DNA from: Bdellovibrio bacteriovorus
GTDB taxonomy: Bacteria; Bdellovibrionota; Bdellovibrionia; Bdellovibrionales; Bdellovibrionaceae
NCBI RefSeq assembly: GCF_025558485.1
Contig: NZ_CP102930.1
Location: 1,736,001-1,800,000 of the forward strand
Length of the DNA: 64,000 bases
Reading direction: 5' to 3'
Of this stretch, positions 17,384-25,419 are shown piece by piece (position 1 is the first letter of the stretch; the number at the start of each line of letters is the position of its first letter). Below the pieces are notes generated by a model. That model was not told where the DNA came from and did not search any database. It saw only the letters and a program-made list of their open reading frames with translations. The translations under genes were made by a program, and so were the position numbers.

Positions 17384-18310
17384 ATGAATGATCTGTACTC
17401 CCTTTCACAAATTATAAAAAGCCATCCCCTGTATGCTGTTCATCGGGATGAAATTCATCAACTGTATCTTTCCCTGTCGCGTGAAGGCCGCTTGCAGGCG
17501 GCCGGGGTTATGGCCGAATTGCGCACCCGCTGGCCGGAACTGCACGAGGCTTTACATAAAAATCATGCCCTGTTTAAACAGCACTGCGAAGAAACGGTGA
17601 AACTTCAACTGCAGGGTGTGCAGTTTGCTATCTATGGTGAAGTGCTCTATCCGGCCATGTGCTACCGTATGACGGACCCGCCTTTGACGTTAAGTTATAT
17701 TGGTGCGCCGGCCTGGCTGAATGACAGAACGCTTTCTGTGGTGGGCAGTCGGGAGCCTGCGGCAGATTCTTTGTTGTGGATGGAAAAAGAGCTGGCGGCT
17801 TTCTGTGAACAGGTAAAACCCTGCATTGTCAGTGGCGGGGCCCGGGGGGTGGATCAGAAGGCTCACAGCGTGGCTTTGCGCAAGGGGTGTTCGACGGTGG
17901 TGGTTCTGCCCTCGGGGCTGGGGGAAATCTACCCGGCCTCTTTGCGTGAATGGATGCCTTTGGTGATGGAACAAGGCGGATGTTTTCTGAGCGAATACGA
18001 CTATCAGCAAAAAATGCATAAGCATCTTTTTCATCATCGCAATCGTTTGATCGCAGCGCTAGGGCAGGCAAGTTTATTGGTAGAGGCTCGTCGTCGCAGC
18101 GGAACGCTGATCACTGCGTCCCAAGCAGTGCAACTGGGGCGTCCGGTGTGGGTGGTTCCCGGGCACCCGCTGGATATGCATTTTCTGGGTGGTTTGGATT
18201 TGTTATTGGACGGTGCGCAGTTGGTCCGCGATGCTCAAGATCTATTCATGTTTTTCCACGAAGAAAATGTCAGTGCGCAAATGTCCCCAGTAGGGGTAGC
18301 AGCTTTATAG
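17384..18310 (+). CDS. dprA: DNA processing protein DprA/Smf
   Basis: 308 residues from the ATG at 17384. DprA binds incoming single-stranded DNA and loads RecA during transformation. A divergent helical N-terminal part (about 1-90) precedes the Rossmann-fold core: LSVVGSREPA, CIVSGGARGVDQKAHSVALRKG (S/T-GGA-GID family motif), VVVLPSGLGEIYPA, SEYDYQ..., FHHRNRLIAALGQASLLVEARRRSGTLITA and GRPVWVVPGHP. No winged-helix C-terminal domain is evident. There is no Shine-Dalgarno sequence: the start sits directly on a hairpin arm, so translation may be leader-dependent. A short extension (TTG at 17366) would start within the hairpin. Confidence 0.9.
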   Translation: MNDLYSLSQIIKSHPLYAVHRDEIHQLYLSLSREGRLQAAGVMAELRTRWPELHEALHKNHALFKQHCEETVKLQLQGVQFAIYGEVLYPAMCYRMTDPPLTLSYIGAPAWLNDRTLSVVGSREPAADSLLWMEKELAAFCEQVKPCIVSGGARGVDQKAHSVALRKGCSTVVVLPSGLGEIYPASLREWMPLVMEQGGCFLSEYDYQQKMHKHLFHHRNRLIAALGQASLLVEARRRSGTLITASQAVQLGRPVWVVPGHPLDMHFLGGLDLLLDGAQLVRDAQDLFMFFHEENVSAQMSPVGVAAL

Positions 18311-18389
18311 AATCATCGCACTACCTGTAGTGGGTATCATAAGTAATGAAAATGCTTGGGAAAAAAATGAAAGCTTCTGAAAAAACCTT

Positions 18390-18418
18390 TTGCAAGCTCT
18401 GCATATTGCCCCTACCAT
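18390..18418 (+). promoter_or_regulatory. Candidate sigma-70 promoter of a small RNA
   Basis: TTGCAA, 17-base spacer, TACCAT. No open frame with a ribosome site follows; a compact hairpin with a T-tract does, 75 bases downstream. Confidence 0.5.
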
Positions 18419-18424
18419 TTGAGT

Positions 18425-18491
18425 TAAGGGAGGGGCGATGTGGTCAGGGACGACCGTGGTAGTAAGGATGCTACTGCATCGCTCTATTTTT
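18425..18491 (+). ncRNA. Candidate small RNA with GGA motifs (CsrA-sequestering type?)
   Basis: About 67 nucleotides predicted between a good promoter and TCTATTTTT. The arms GCGATG (18435-18440) and CATCGC (18477-18482) pair and are followed by the T-tract; an inner GTAG...CTAC hairpin is possible. Three GGA motifs occur: AAGGGAGG, CAGGGACG (fits CANGGANG) and TAAGGATG. This resembles RsmY-like RNAs that titrate CsrA/RsmA. It fills the gene-free gap between dprA and lptF. Expression and fold are not shown by sequence alone. Confidence 0.4.
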
Positions 18492-18514
18492 AGTCCGCAC
18501 CTTTTCTTTTCAGC

Positions 18515-19618
18515 TTAATTCCAGTTTCTTCTTAAAGTTTCCACACCCAAGAATGCGAAGATCACATTTGGTGTCCAGATCGCCAAAGCTGCTGGCAGTG
18601 TGCCTCCGCGGGCGGCACCTTCTGCTGCCACATACAAGACCCAATAGAAGATAATAATTCCAATACACATGATCATGCCGCCGGCTTTGGCGGCACGACG
18701 GTTGGTGGTGGTGCCAAGGCCGACGCCAATCATCGCAAACACGATGCACAGAGCGGAGATCGCCCAGCGCTTGTGGTATTCGGTCTGCAAGGTGCGCAGC
18801 AGATCCTTGTCCTCGATTTTTTCATTCAAACGATTGCGCACTTCCTGCAAAGTCAGGGAAGGCGGGGATTTGGCTTTTTCCTCCAGATTCAACGGTTCGG
18901 AAAAGCGCACGTCGTAATTATCGAAACTGATTTTCGTGTGGGTTTTGGCCTGACGGTGGATCTCCCCCTGATTCAGGCGCAGTAAAATTTCATGCCCCGG
19001 ACGCTCGGGGTCGGGAACGATTTCCCCTGCCTTGGCGATAATGGTCAGAGGCACATCGCCGCTTTTTTCGTCATAAATAAAGACCTTCTTCAAAAGACCC
19101 TTGTCGGTGTTGACCTCGTTGGCATAGATGACCATGTCAAAGAAGCCTTCAGAAAAGGTTCCCTCCTTGATCACTGCCGCAGCCTTGGTGTTGGCCAGGC
19201 GGGAATACAGAACCTCGAACTGACGATTTCCCCACGGGGCAATATTGAAGGACATTTGAGCTGAGATGATGCCCACCATTGTGGCCAGAATCAAAGCAGG
19301 CAGTAGTAGGGTGCCCATGGGAAGACCGCTGGCCTTCATGGCAACGATTTCAGAATCCTGACTAAGACGGCCATAGGTCAGCAGGACGGAAAACAGCAGG
19401 GCCATCGGGAATAAAATGGGCAGCATCGAGATGATCACATATCCGATGATCTCAGCAATGGTTTTAAGGGCCACACCATGCACCAGGGCAAACTCTGTCA
19501 GACGCAGCACTTGGAACATGAGGATGATGGAAATAAACACCAAAAGCCCCAAAATAAAACTGGGAAGCATTTCAAAGAAGATGTACTGCGCGGCTTTTTT
19601 TCCGTTAAAGATGCTCAA
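18515..19618 (-). CDS. lptF: LPS export ABC permease LptF/LptG family
   Basis: 367 residues. It pairs with a second permease and LptB to extract LPS from the inner membrane and push it along the Lpt bridge. Three N-terminal membrane segments lie at about 14-40, 58-85 and 102-125, followed by a periplasmic beta-jellyroll domain (about 135-265) and three C-terminal segments (about 280-360), the standard YjgP/YjgQ layout. The segment LLTYGRLSQDSEIVAMKASG is the coupling helix motif that contacts LptB. The start is a TTG at 19618 with GGAGAC before it. LptF and LptG cannot be told apart with certainty. It is alone in its transcription unit. Confidence 0.85.
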   Translation of the reverse strand: MSIFNGKKAAQYIFFEMLPSFILGLLVFISIILMFQVLRLTEFALVHGVALKTIAEIIGYVIISMLPILFPMALLFSVLLTYGRLSQDSEIVAMKASGLPMGTLLLPALILATMVGIISAQMSFNIAPWGNRQFEVLYSRLANTKAAAVIKEGTFSEGFFDMVIYANEVNTDKGLLKKVFIYDEKSGDVPLTIIAKAGEIVPDPERPGHEILLRLNQGEIHRQAKTHTKISFDNYDVRFSEPLNLEEKAKSPPSLTLQEVRNRLNEKIEDKDLLRTLQTEYHKRWAISALCIVFAMIGVGLGTTTNRRAAKAGGMIMCIGIIIFYWVLYVAAEGAARGGTLPAALAIWTPNVIFAFLGVETLRRNWN

Positions 19619-19732
19619 AAGTGGTCTCCGTATTTGTTCCCATTCTAGACTGCCCTTTGGGCGACGTCATCGCGTCTATTGTCCAGAAGAAGCCTTATTG
19701 ACCCTTTAGATTCCTTATCTGACAATAGGGAT

Positions 19733-20767
19733 ATGAACAAGATTCTTTTGGTATATGAGGACTATGCAGACCTGATGTCGGTTGAAAGCACTTTGAAAAA
19801 GGTGGGCTTCGACGTGATGGGTCTGACCAGCGAATATTCCGTGGCAGAACAAATGCTCGGTTTTAATCCGGATCTTGTTATCGGTGCCGGCAAGGGGGGA
19901 AAGGTCAGCTCTTTGGGGGTTGGCAAGCGTTTGAAGGACATGACCCGCTGGCAGGGGAAATCGATTTTGATTTTCCCGGCAAACTTTAAGCCCAATCCTC
20001 AGGACCTGATCAAAATTCGCGTGGACATGGTGCTGGAATCCCCGGTGCCGCCGCTGCGCTTGGTGCAGGTGGTGGGCCGGATGCTGGGGCATGATGAAGC
20101 CATGTTGCTGGATCGTCTGAACAAGGCCATGCATCTGGAAAGCCCGCAAAAAACGGCGACCACCGTTTCGGGCAAGTATTCTCCGGAAGGAGAGGCTATT
20201 TATGTCAAAGGTGCAACGCCGGAAGAGTCCTCAGAGGAAGCCTCCCTGCGGTCGGAAAGAGTTCAAGAAAACCCTGAAGATGTGGCATTAAGCGACGAAG
20301 AGCAAAGCGAAAAGGTGGCCTTCCGCTTTGGTGACCGCATGCAGGCCGCGGACTCTGAACAGGCTTCCACCGAGGTGGCGGAAGAGGCTTTTCCCGATGT
20401 GGATATGAAAGCCTTTGAACGGGAATTGTTCGGGGGCGGAGTTCCGGAAGTAGAGCGCATTGATGAAGCCACACCTCAAGTGGTGGATGAGGTTTTGTCG
20501 GCCCAGTCTTCGCCGACGGAAGAAAACCTGGAAGAGGTCAGCGCACGGGCTTTGGAAAGCCTGAAAAAGGCGGATGAAGGCCTGCGCGAGAAGATGAATA
20601 AATATGCAAAAATGGTTGAGGATGTGAAGGTCGCTCCGAAAAGTACAGTGACTCGAGTTGAAGCGCGTCGTCGCCAGAAGGTCATGGAAGAGGCTTGGGA
20701 TAAAGAAAATGTTAATGAAATTGATAAGTTAAGGCAGGAATTCACAAAAGCCCTCTTTAAAAAGTAA
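19733..20767 (+). CDS. Pseudo-receiver protein with long acidic C-terminal region
   Basis: 344 residues from the ATG at 19733. Residues 1-120 match a CheY-like receiver fold (KILLVYEDYADLMSVESTLKKVGFDVMG, then FNPDLVIGAGKGGKVS). The phospho-acceptor Asp expected after PDLVI is replaced by Gly-Ala-Gly, so phosphorylation is unlikely. The rest (about 140-344) is Glu-rich and probably disordered, with Glu-, Ser- and Ala-rich stretches and a basic coiled end (VTRVEARRRQKVMEEAWDKENVNEIDKLRQEF). It could be a protein-protein scaffold. Trx lies 68 bases downstream but has its own leader. Confidence 0.7.
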   Translation: MNKILLVYEDYADLMSVESTLKKVGFDVMGLTSEYSVAEQMLGFNPDLVIGAGKGGKVSSLGVGKRLKDMTRWQGKSILIFPANFKPNPQDLIKIRVDMVLESPVPPLRLVQVVGRMLGHDEAMLLDRLNKAMHLESPQKTATTVSGKYSPEGEAIYVKGATPEESSEEASLRSERVQENPEDVALSDEEQSEKVAFRFGDRMQAADSEQASTEVAEEAFPDVDMKAFERELFGGGVPEVERIDEATPQVVDEVLSAQSSPTEENLEEVSARALESLKKADEGLREKMNKYAKMVEDVKVAPKSTVTRVEARRRQKVMEEAWDKENVNEIDKLRQEFTKALFKK

Positions 20768-20835
20768 TTGATCCTCACCGGTCTTGACGATACAGTTTTC
20801 GTGATCACATTTAGTTTAGATAATGGAGGCCACTC

Positions 20836-21162
20836 ATGGGCACATTTACGAAAGCAGTTACTGATACATCTTTTGACTCTGAAGTTCTTAACTCTACAAC
20901 TCCGGTCCTGGTGGATTTCTGGGCTGAGTGGTGCGGACCTTGCCGTGCTTTGGCTCCAAAATTGGAAGAAGTGGCCCAAGAACTGGGTGCAAAAGTTAAG
21001 ATCGTAAAAGTGAACGTGGATGAAAACCCAAGTGTTCCTGGCAAATATGGCATTCGCGGTATTCCTGCGATGTTGTTGTTCAAGGGCGGCAGTGAAGTGG
21101 GCCAATTGGTTGGCAATCACCCGAAAGATGCTATCCTTGAGTTCCTGAACAAGAACGTTTAG
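20836..21162 (+). CDS. trxA: Thioredoxin
   Basis: 108 residues, canonical length. Cytoplasmic dithiol reductant with the active site WAEWCGPCRALAPKLEE, the buried Asp in VLVDFWAEW and the cis-proline loop GIRGIPAMLLFKGG. The ribosome site GGAGG is seven bases ahead of the ATG. A strong terminator follows, so it is monocistronic or the last gene of the pseudo-receiver unit. No unusual residue. Confidence 0.97.
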   Translation: MGTFTKAVTDTSFDSEVLNSTTPVLVDFWAEWCGPCRALAPKLEEVAQELGAKVKIVKVNVDENPSVPGKYGIRGIPAMLLFKGGSEVGQLVGNHPKDAILEFLNKNV

Positions 21163-21193
21163 TTCCTCGCATTGCTTAAAATATGAAACTCTG

Positions 21194-21225
21194 AAAAGAG
21201 ACCTCCATGAGGTCTCTTTTTTTTA
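21194..21225 (+). terminator. Intrinsic terminator after trxA
   Basis: Perfect 12-base stem AAAAGAGACCTC / GAGGTCTCTTTT with a 3-base loop and a run of T. Confidence 0.9.
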
Positions 21226-21368
21226 TTCTGAAGTTCTTGTTTAGTAAGATGAGAAGTTTGTAAGGAATGCCACCGGGAGGGGGCAAAAAATTCTTTGAAT
21301 TGGACATTGGTAAGGACCTTGAACTATGATTTCGCTGTATCGTTTCGATATGTTTAATTGAGGGCGTA

Positions 21369-22040
21369 ATGCAGTTAAATTCTTTGGTAGATGGCAGTCT
21401 TGATGAAATTTTAAGCGAAGATTTCAAGGTCATTGCGACAGATATTTGTCGAATGCTGGCGACCGAAGGTAAGGTGATTGTTCCGTATCTTCCGGGTTTG
21501 CCGTATTTCTCCCAATTGCCATCTGAAGGTAAAAAGCGAGTTGTGGAAACTCTGCGCTTTTATCAGGATTTGTGTCATTCTCAACTGGCCGAAGGCTATC
21601 GTATCAACGACAGTCTGTCGTTTACATGGCGTGCTTTCCGTCGCCTGGGGCTGGTGCCTCGCGCGGAGCTGTTCAACCATATCCGCAATGAGGATATCGT
21701 TGAGATCTATTCTGAGGATCATATTCAGTTGTTCCGAAACTTCACTTTCTTTGATTTCTGTTCTTATACGCTGGAAGAGCTTCATACAAATGAATGGTGG
21801 GCTCTTTTTGAAAGAGACGAAGAAATCACCACTAAGATCATTGAAGAAGTTCGCAAAGTATTTTCCGAAGAGATTCGTGAAACATTCACTCCGAACATTC
21901 CGAAGCATGTTTTGCGCGAAATTCGCTCTGCCGACCGACTTTGTCAGTCCATGGAGATTCGTCGCATGAGTCCACTTTACAGAAACAAAAAAGTGGCGGC
22001 TGTGATTGTTCTGGAAAAAGTTGAAATGTTACAAAATTGA
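21369..22040 (+). CDS. Unknown cytoplasmic protein, first gene of a three-gene cassette
   Basis: 223 residues, no signal peptide. I do not recognise a family. It is rich in aromatic and acidic residues, mostly helical by appearance; short notable stretches are TFFDFCSYTLEELHTNEWWALFERDEEITTK (about 125-158, here in two parts: a Cys/aromatic patch then an acidic helix) and a basic end (EIRRMSPLYRNKKVAAVIVLEKVE). GGGCG precedes the ATG. It is followed by the GNAT-like gene (108 bases apart) and the heme-oxygenase-like enzyme gene; the three have the same orientation, no terminator between them, and end together at a bidirectional terminator. Confidence 0.6.
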   Translation: MQLNSLVDGSLDEILSEDFKVIATDICRMLATEGKVIVPYLPGLPYFSQLPSEGKKRVVETLRFYQDLCHSQLAEGYRINDSLSFTWRAFRRLGLVPRAELFNHIRNEDIVEIYSEDHIQLFRNFTFFDFCSYTLEELHTNEWWALFERDEEITTKIIEEVRKVFSEEIRETFTPNIPKHVLREIRSADRLCQSMEIRRMSPLYRNKKVAAVIVLEKVEMLQN

Positions 22041-22148
22041 AAAACTCAAAATAATTCAACTTCTCAATTTCAAACGTACTGGTTTGATAAACACCATTAA
22101 GTTCACCTCTGATGATTCCGAAAGATTGCCCATGCAAGGAGAAGATCC

Positions 22149-22826
22149 ATGGGCAACTTCAAATATCATTTGTTCAATCCAAGAGAGCTGACTCCGGAAA
22201 CAGCGGCACTTAGCAATAAAATTTACGAAGCGTGGCGGGCAGTGTACAGCGAAGTTCTGGGCTCTGTGAATGAACCGCTGAATGCGGATGATTTCCATCG
22301 CAACGATATTATCGTGTGCATCACTGACGACGACAGGCTTGTCGGCTTTCATTTATACAGTGTGTTCGATCTGCGTTCCAAGGCGCATCTGGATCATCAC
22401 TATATGAAGGCCTTCGACGAAGTCACACTGGCGCGTTTCCGCTCGCGCAAAATCAACACCCTGATGAGCATGGAGTACCTGACTGTGTTGCCGGAATACC
22501 GTTCGCGCAATTCCGAGTTCAACTGGTCTGAAATCATTATCGCCCTGGGCAGCCGGGTGATGGATGTTTCCAGCTGGGATGCGGTGATCGGGACGGGGCG
22601 CAAGGATCTGCATGTGCGCCGCAAAGCTGCTCACAGTGGTTTTGAATACTTTGGTGACATTATGAAGATGAACTATGTGTGTGAAATTCTGGTCACGGAA
22701 AAAGGCAAAGTCACACCTTTTGAAGATCCCAAGGCGGCGGCCCTGGTGGACCGTTTGTGGGCGGAAAAAGACAACCATATTCCATTTTTGAATCAAGAAA
22801 TCAAATACAACAAGAAAGCAGCTTAA
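22149..22826 (+). CDS. GNAT-fold acyltransferase-like protein
   Basis: 225 residues with a good ribosome site (AAGGAGA). Sequence order resembles the GNAT fold: DIIVCITDDDRLVGFHLYSVFDL (beta-strands 2-3, 'G' before the acceptor strand), then MSMEYLTVLPEYRSRNSEFNWSEIIIALGSRVMD, where 'LTVLPEYRSRN' corresponds to strand 4 and the acyl-CoA-binding loop of the V-x-PEYRGRG type, and WDAVIGTGRKDLHVRRKAAHSGFEYFG (strand 5 and C-terminal region). Acyl-CoA binding is inferred, not proven. It sits between the unknown protein and the metalloenzyme, so it may act on the same small molecule. Confidence 0.6.
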   Translation: MGNFKYHLFNPRELTPETAALSNKIYEAWRAVYSEVLGSVNEPLNADDFHRNDIIVCITDDDRLVGFHLYSVFDLRSKAHLDHHYMKAFDEVTLARFRSRKINTLMSMEYLTVLPEYRSRNSEFNWSEIIIALGSRVMDVSSWDAVIGTGRKDLHVRRKAAHSGFEYFGDIMKMNYVCEILVTEKGKVTPFEDPKAAALVDRLWAEKDNHIPFLNQEIKYNKKAA

Positions 22827-22846
22827 TAGCTGCGAAAGAGGCTCTT

Positions 22847-23488
22847 ATGAGAATGAATGTTTCGGATGAACTCAATGTCCTGATGCGCGAATGCAAAAAT
22901 AAAATCGACAACTTTCCGTGGCATGACCGCGCCTGCTATTCGGCCTGGGTGGCTCAAACATATTATTTTGTCAGCCATTCCACGCGATTGCTGGCTTTGT
23001 CAGCGGCGCGCACGCCCTTGGTGGCACAGGAATACCATGTGCGTTTTCTGGCGCATACGGCGGAAGAAAAAGGCCATGAAAAGCTTCTGGTGAATGATAT
23101 GAAGGGCCTGGGTGAACGGATGTCTGACTGGCCGGAGATGGCTGCGGCCTCGGCGATGTATCAGACTCAGTATTATCACATCGAGCATTCTTCCCCAATG
23201 GCGTTCTTTGGCTATATTCTGGCCCTGGAGGCCTTGGCCGCGCGCTTTGGCGGTGAAATCGGCAAGAAGGTGGAAACCAGCTTTGGTCCGAAAGCAGCGC
23301 ATTTCCTGCGTGTGCATGCCGAAGAGGATATTGGTCACGTCGAGGAAGCCATGGAAAAGATCAACCATCTGCCGCCGGATGAACAGCAACTGGTGTTGAG
23401 CAACCTGCGCCAGTCGTTGACGTACTATAAGCAGATGCTGGATGAATGCGTGGCTTATGGTAAAAGCCGGACAAGCAAGGCGGCCTGA
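22847..23488 (+). CDS. Heme-oxygenase-like (TenA/HDO superfamily) metalloenzyme
   Basis: 214 residues from the ATG at 22847, all-helical. Possible metal-ligand residues are arranged as in iron-containing redox enzymes of the heme-oxygenase-like diiron family: HTAEEKGHEKLL (Glu-x2/3-His), a mid-helix Glu in FFGYILALEALAA, and HAEEDIGHVEEA (His..Glu..Asp..His). Members oxidise small molecules (for example UndA, SznF, CADD) or are PqqC/TenA-like. The substrate cannot be inferred. It is the last gene of the cassette with 21369 and 22149; the two preceding genes have no close relation to known HDO partners that I can name. Confidence 0.65.
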   Translation: MRMNVSDELNVLMRECKNKIDNFPWHDRACYSAWVAQTYYFVSHSTRLLALSAARTPLVAQEYHVRFLAHTAEEKGHEKLLVNDMKGLGERMSDWPEMAAASAMYQTQYYHIEHSSPMAFFGYILALEALAARFGGEIGKKVETSFGPKAAHFLRVHAEEDIGHVEEAMEKINHLPPDEQQLVLSNLRQSLTYYKQMLDECVAYGKSRTSKAA

Positions 23489-23510
23489 TTATTACTGCTG
23501 AATAAAAAAC

Positions 23511-23541
23511 AAAAAAGCCCTTCTTGTGGAAGGGCTTTTTT
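23511..23541. terminator. Bidirectional terminator
   Basis: Stem AAAAAAGCCCTTC / GAAGGGCTTTTTT with a 5-base loop; serves the HDO cassette and the convergent Cys-rich protein gene. Confidence 0.9.
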
Positions 23542-23564
23542 GTTTTCAAGGTTTTTTAGAAAAA

Positions 23565-24122
23565 CTATTTTACGGTTGCTGCATAGATGTCGCAGATTTC
23601 ACCCTGAAGCAGGGAAGCGCCACGATAGATGGTTGCATCCAGAACATTTTCGCCTTTCAAAGCCTCCTGACGGATCTTTTCGCAATCACTTGCGTAGTTC
23701 TTGCAGATGCCAGCGCTGTCTTTATCGGCGCAAACCCAGAAGAGGCTTTTTACTTTTTGACCGACAATTTTCACGTCTGCCAGTTCAGAGTGCAATTCGA
23801 TATTACACACGATTTTTGCACGGCCGTTATTGTCCACTTCGCTGGACCAGCTGTAAGTGAATTTTTTGTATTGCAGATCCAGAGCGCGCTTGGAGGCGAT
23901 GTCCTTTTTGCGTGCGTCAATGCTTTCAATGAACTTTTCACAGCGCTCGCCCAGTTCCTGGGTTGTGCCTTTACGGGACCATTGCAGCACACGCTTGGAT
24001 GGTTTTCCGAAGATACAGCGGTCGCCTGTTTCGTTACAGCCAACGCCGGTATAGTAAGGGGCCGCCTGAGCAATGCTTCCCAACATCAACAATGAAAGTA
24101 GTGTAGCCAGTTTCTTTTTCAT
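23565..24122 (-). CDS. Secreted cysteine-rich protein
   Basis: 185 residues. Signal peptide MKKKLATLLSLLMLGSIAQA-A. The mature part has eight cysteines (GCNETGDRC, GERCEKF, KIVCNIE, VCADKDSAGICKN, SDCEK, GEICD), an even number compatible with disulfides in the periplasm or outside. It has no recognisable domain. It shares a terminator with the convergent HDO cassette. Upstream, 24123-24310 holds only a short palindrome (TTCGGGAA...TTCCCGAA) and no gene. Confidence 0.75.
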   Translation of the reverse strand: MKKKLATLLSLLMLGSIAQAAPYYTGVGCNETGDRCIFGKPSKRVLQWSRKGTTQELGERCEKFIESIDARKKDIASKRALDLQYKKFTYSWSSEVDNNGRAKIVCNIELHSELADVKIVGQKVKSLFWVCADKDSAGICKNYASDCEKIRQEALKGENVLDATIYRGASLLQGEICDIYAATVK

Positions 24123-24310
24123 AAAGTGTTTTGTTCGAAAGATTTTCGGGAACTATTCCCGAAAAAGCCTGCGATCTCCTAATGATGGACTGCTTTGCGA
24201 ATCTTATTCCAAACCGGGAAGGGGTTTAAATCGAGAACAGACCGTCGGAGTTGTATAAATTCCTGTGGCAGGGACGGCTTTGGGCTCCTGTCAAAAAAGT
24301 GAGCAGGCAG

Positions 24311-24345
24311 AAAAAACAAAGGCCTCAGGGGTGCTCCCTGAGGCC
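24311..24345 (-). terminator. Intrinsic terminator of the lytic transglycosylase gene
   Basis: On the minus strand GGCCTCAGGG / CCCTGAGGCC stem followed by TTTGTTTTTT, 28 bases after the stop. Confidence 0.85.
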
Positions 24346-24372
24346 GGATTAAGAATCATCATGACCATTTTT

Positions 24373-25095
24373 TTAGAAAGCGGCGATGCGGTGATGGCCG
24401 ATTTCGGAGGCATTCATCTTGGCATACAGCTCACCGTAGTTTTTCATCACGCGAGAGTTGTATTCCGCAGGTTTCACGTTTTTCGCCAGCAGGCGACGCA
24501 CATTCGTCGGACCCATGTTGTAGGCACTGACATACTTCATGGCTTTGTTGTCGAACTTGCTGCGCAGATAGTTCATGTAAGCCAGACCGATCTTGATATT
24601 GGCGCCGGGACTTTGCAAAGTCTTTTTGCCATTCCAAGGAAGGTCAAATTTTTTCGCGATCCATTCTGCCGTGTCAGGTTTGATCTGCATCAGACCAATT
24701 TCACCGTGACGACCCACAACCAGCGGGTTGAATTTACTTTCTGTTTTAATCACAGCCAGAACAAACACCGGGTCCAATTCATATTTGGCACTTTCAGCGA
24801 TCACAGTGCGGGCGATGGCGCGCGCCTGATATTTGAATTTGGCTGGAAGCTGGTTTTGCACCTTGTGGTAAATGGCTTCATTCAAAGCCTTTTGACCTTC
24901 CAATGCCTGGGCGTCACTGCCTTTATAGTCGCGGCCCAGAAGCTCTTTGGCGTGAGCAATGCGGGAAGCCTCATTCACGCTTTCAATGGCAGGCAGCTCA
25001 TGGTGCAAGCCCGGGAAAGAGAAGTTGTTAAATAGAACCGACGTGAGCGAAGCGGTGACAAAGGCGATTCCGATTTTGAGATGTTTCGTTTTCAT
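24373..25095 (-). CDS. Lytic transglycosylase with SLT domain
   Basis: 240 residues, signal peptide/anchor MKTKHLKIGIAFVTASLTSVLF. The SLT (family 1) core is at about 100-225: catalytic Glu in AVIKTESKFNPLVVGRHGEIGLMQIKPDTAEW, then IGLAYMNYLRSKF and YVSAYNMGPTNVRRL. It cleaves the beta-1,4 MurNAc-GlcNAc bond to form anhydro-MurNAc; in a predator such enzymes may act on its own wall or the prey's. The start is backed by AGGAGG. It has its own terminator and is monocistronic. Confidence 0.9.
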   Translation of the reverse strand: MKTKHLKIGIAFVTASLTSVLFNNFSFPGLHHELPAIESVNEASRIAHAKELLGRDYKGSDAQALEGQKALNEAIYHKVQNQLPAKFKYQARAIARTVIAESAKYELDPVFVLAVIKTESKFNPLVVGRHGEIGLMQIKPDTAEWIAKKFDLPWNGKKTLQSPGANIKIGLAYMNYLRSKFDNKAMKYVSAYNMGPTNVRRLLAKNVKPAEYNSRVMKNYGELYAKMNASEIGHHRIAAF

Positions 25096-25419
25096 ATCCG
25101 CGTCCTCCTGTTACAGAAGGTATAGTTCAAGGGCTGTGCCGATTGCCTAAGCGCGCGGAATCAATCAGGTCTTGGAATGAAGCAGGTATCAAGTCCCATT
25201 ACTTTGAGCTGGACCGGGGGGTGTCAACCAATGTATGAACACTGTCTGATTAGTGGTTAGTCGGAATAGGACGCTTTCCCGAATTGAAACGATTTTTCTG
25301 AGACAAACCCGAGGCGGCTGAAAGCGGGGACCAGATTTGCTCAAATGGGAGCAGTTAACTCTCTTGAATCACAAAATAATATTTAAATATCGAACAAAAG
25401 ACCGAAAAGAAAAGAGTGA
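25096..25419. other. Gene-free stretch
   Basis: Holds the leader of the transglycosylase gene at its left end and then about 250 bases with stops in all frames, directly before a gene remnant. I see no hairpin, repeat or clear promoter for a plus-strand gene. Confidence 0.4.

Noticed and set aside
18425..18491. The candidate small RNA as the known abundant cyclic-di-GMP riboswitch RNA of this lineage
   Set aside because: No GEMM-type consensus (for example GCAAA and GNAA-tetraloop receptor pattern) is seen in the segment.
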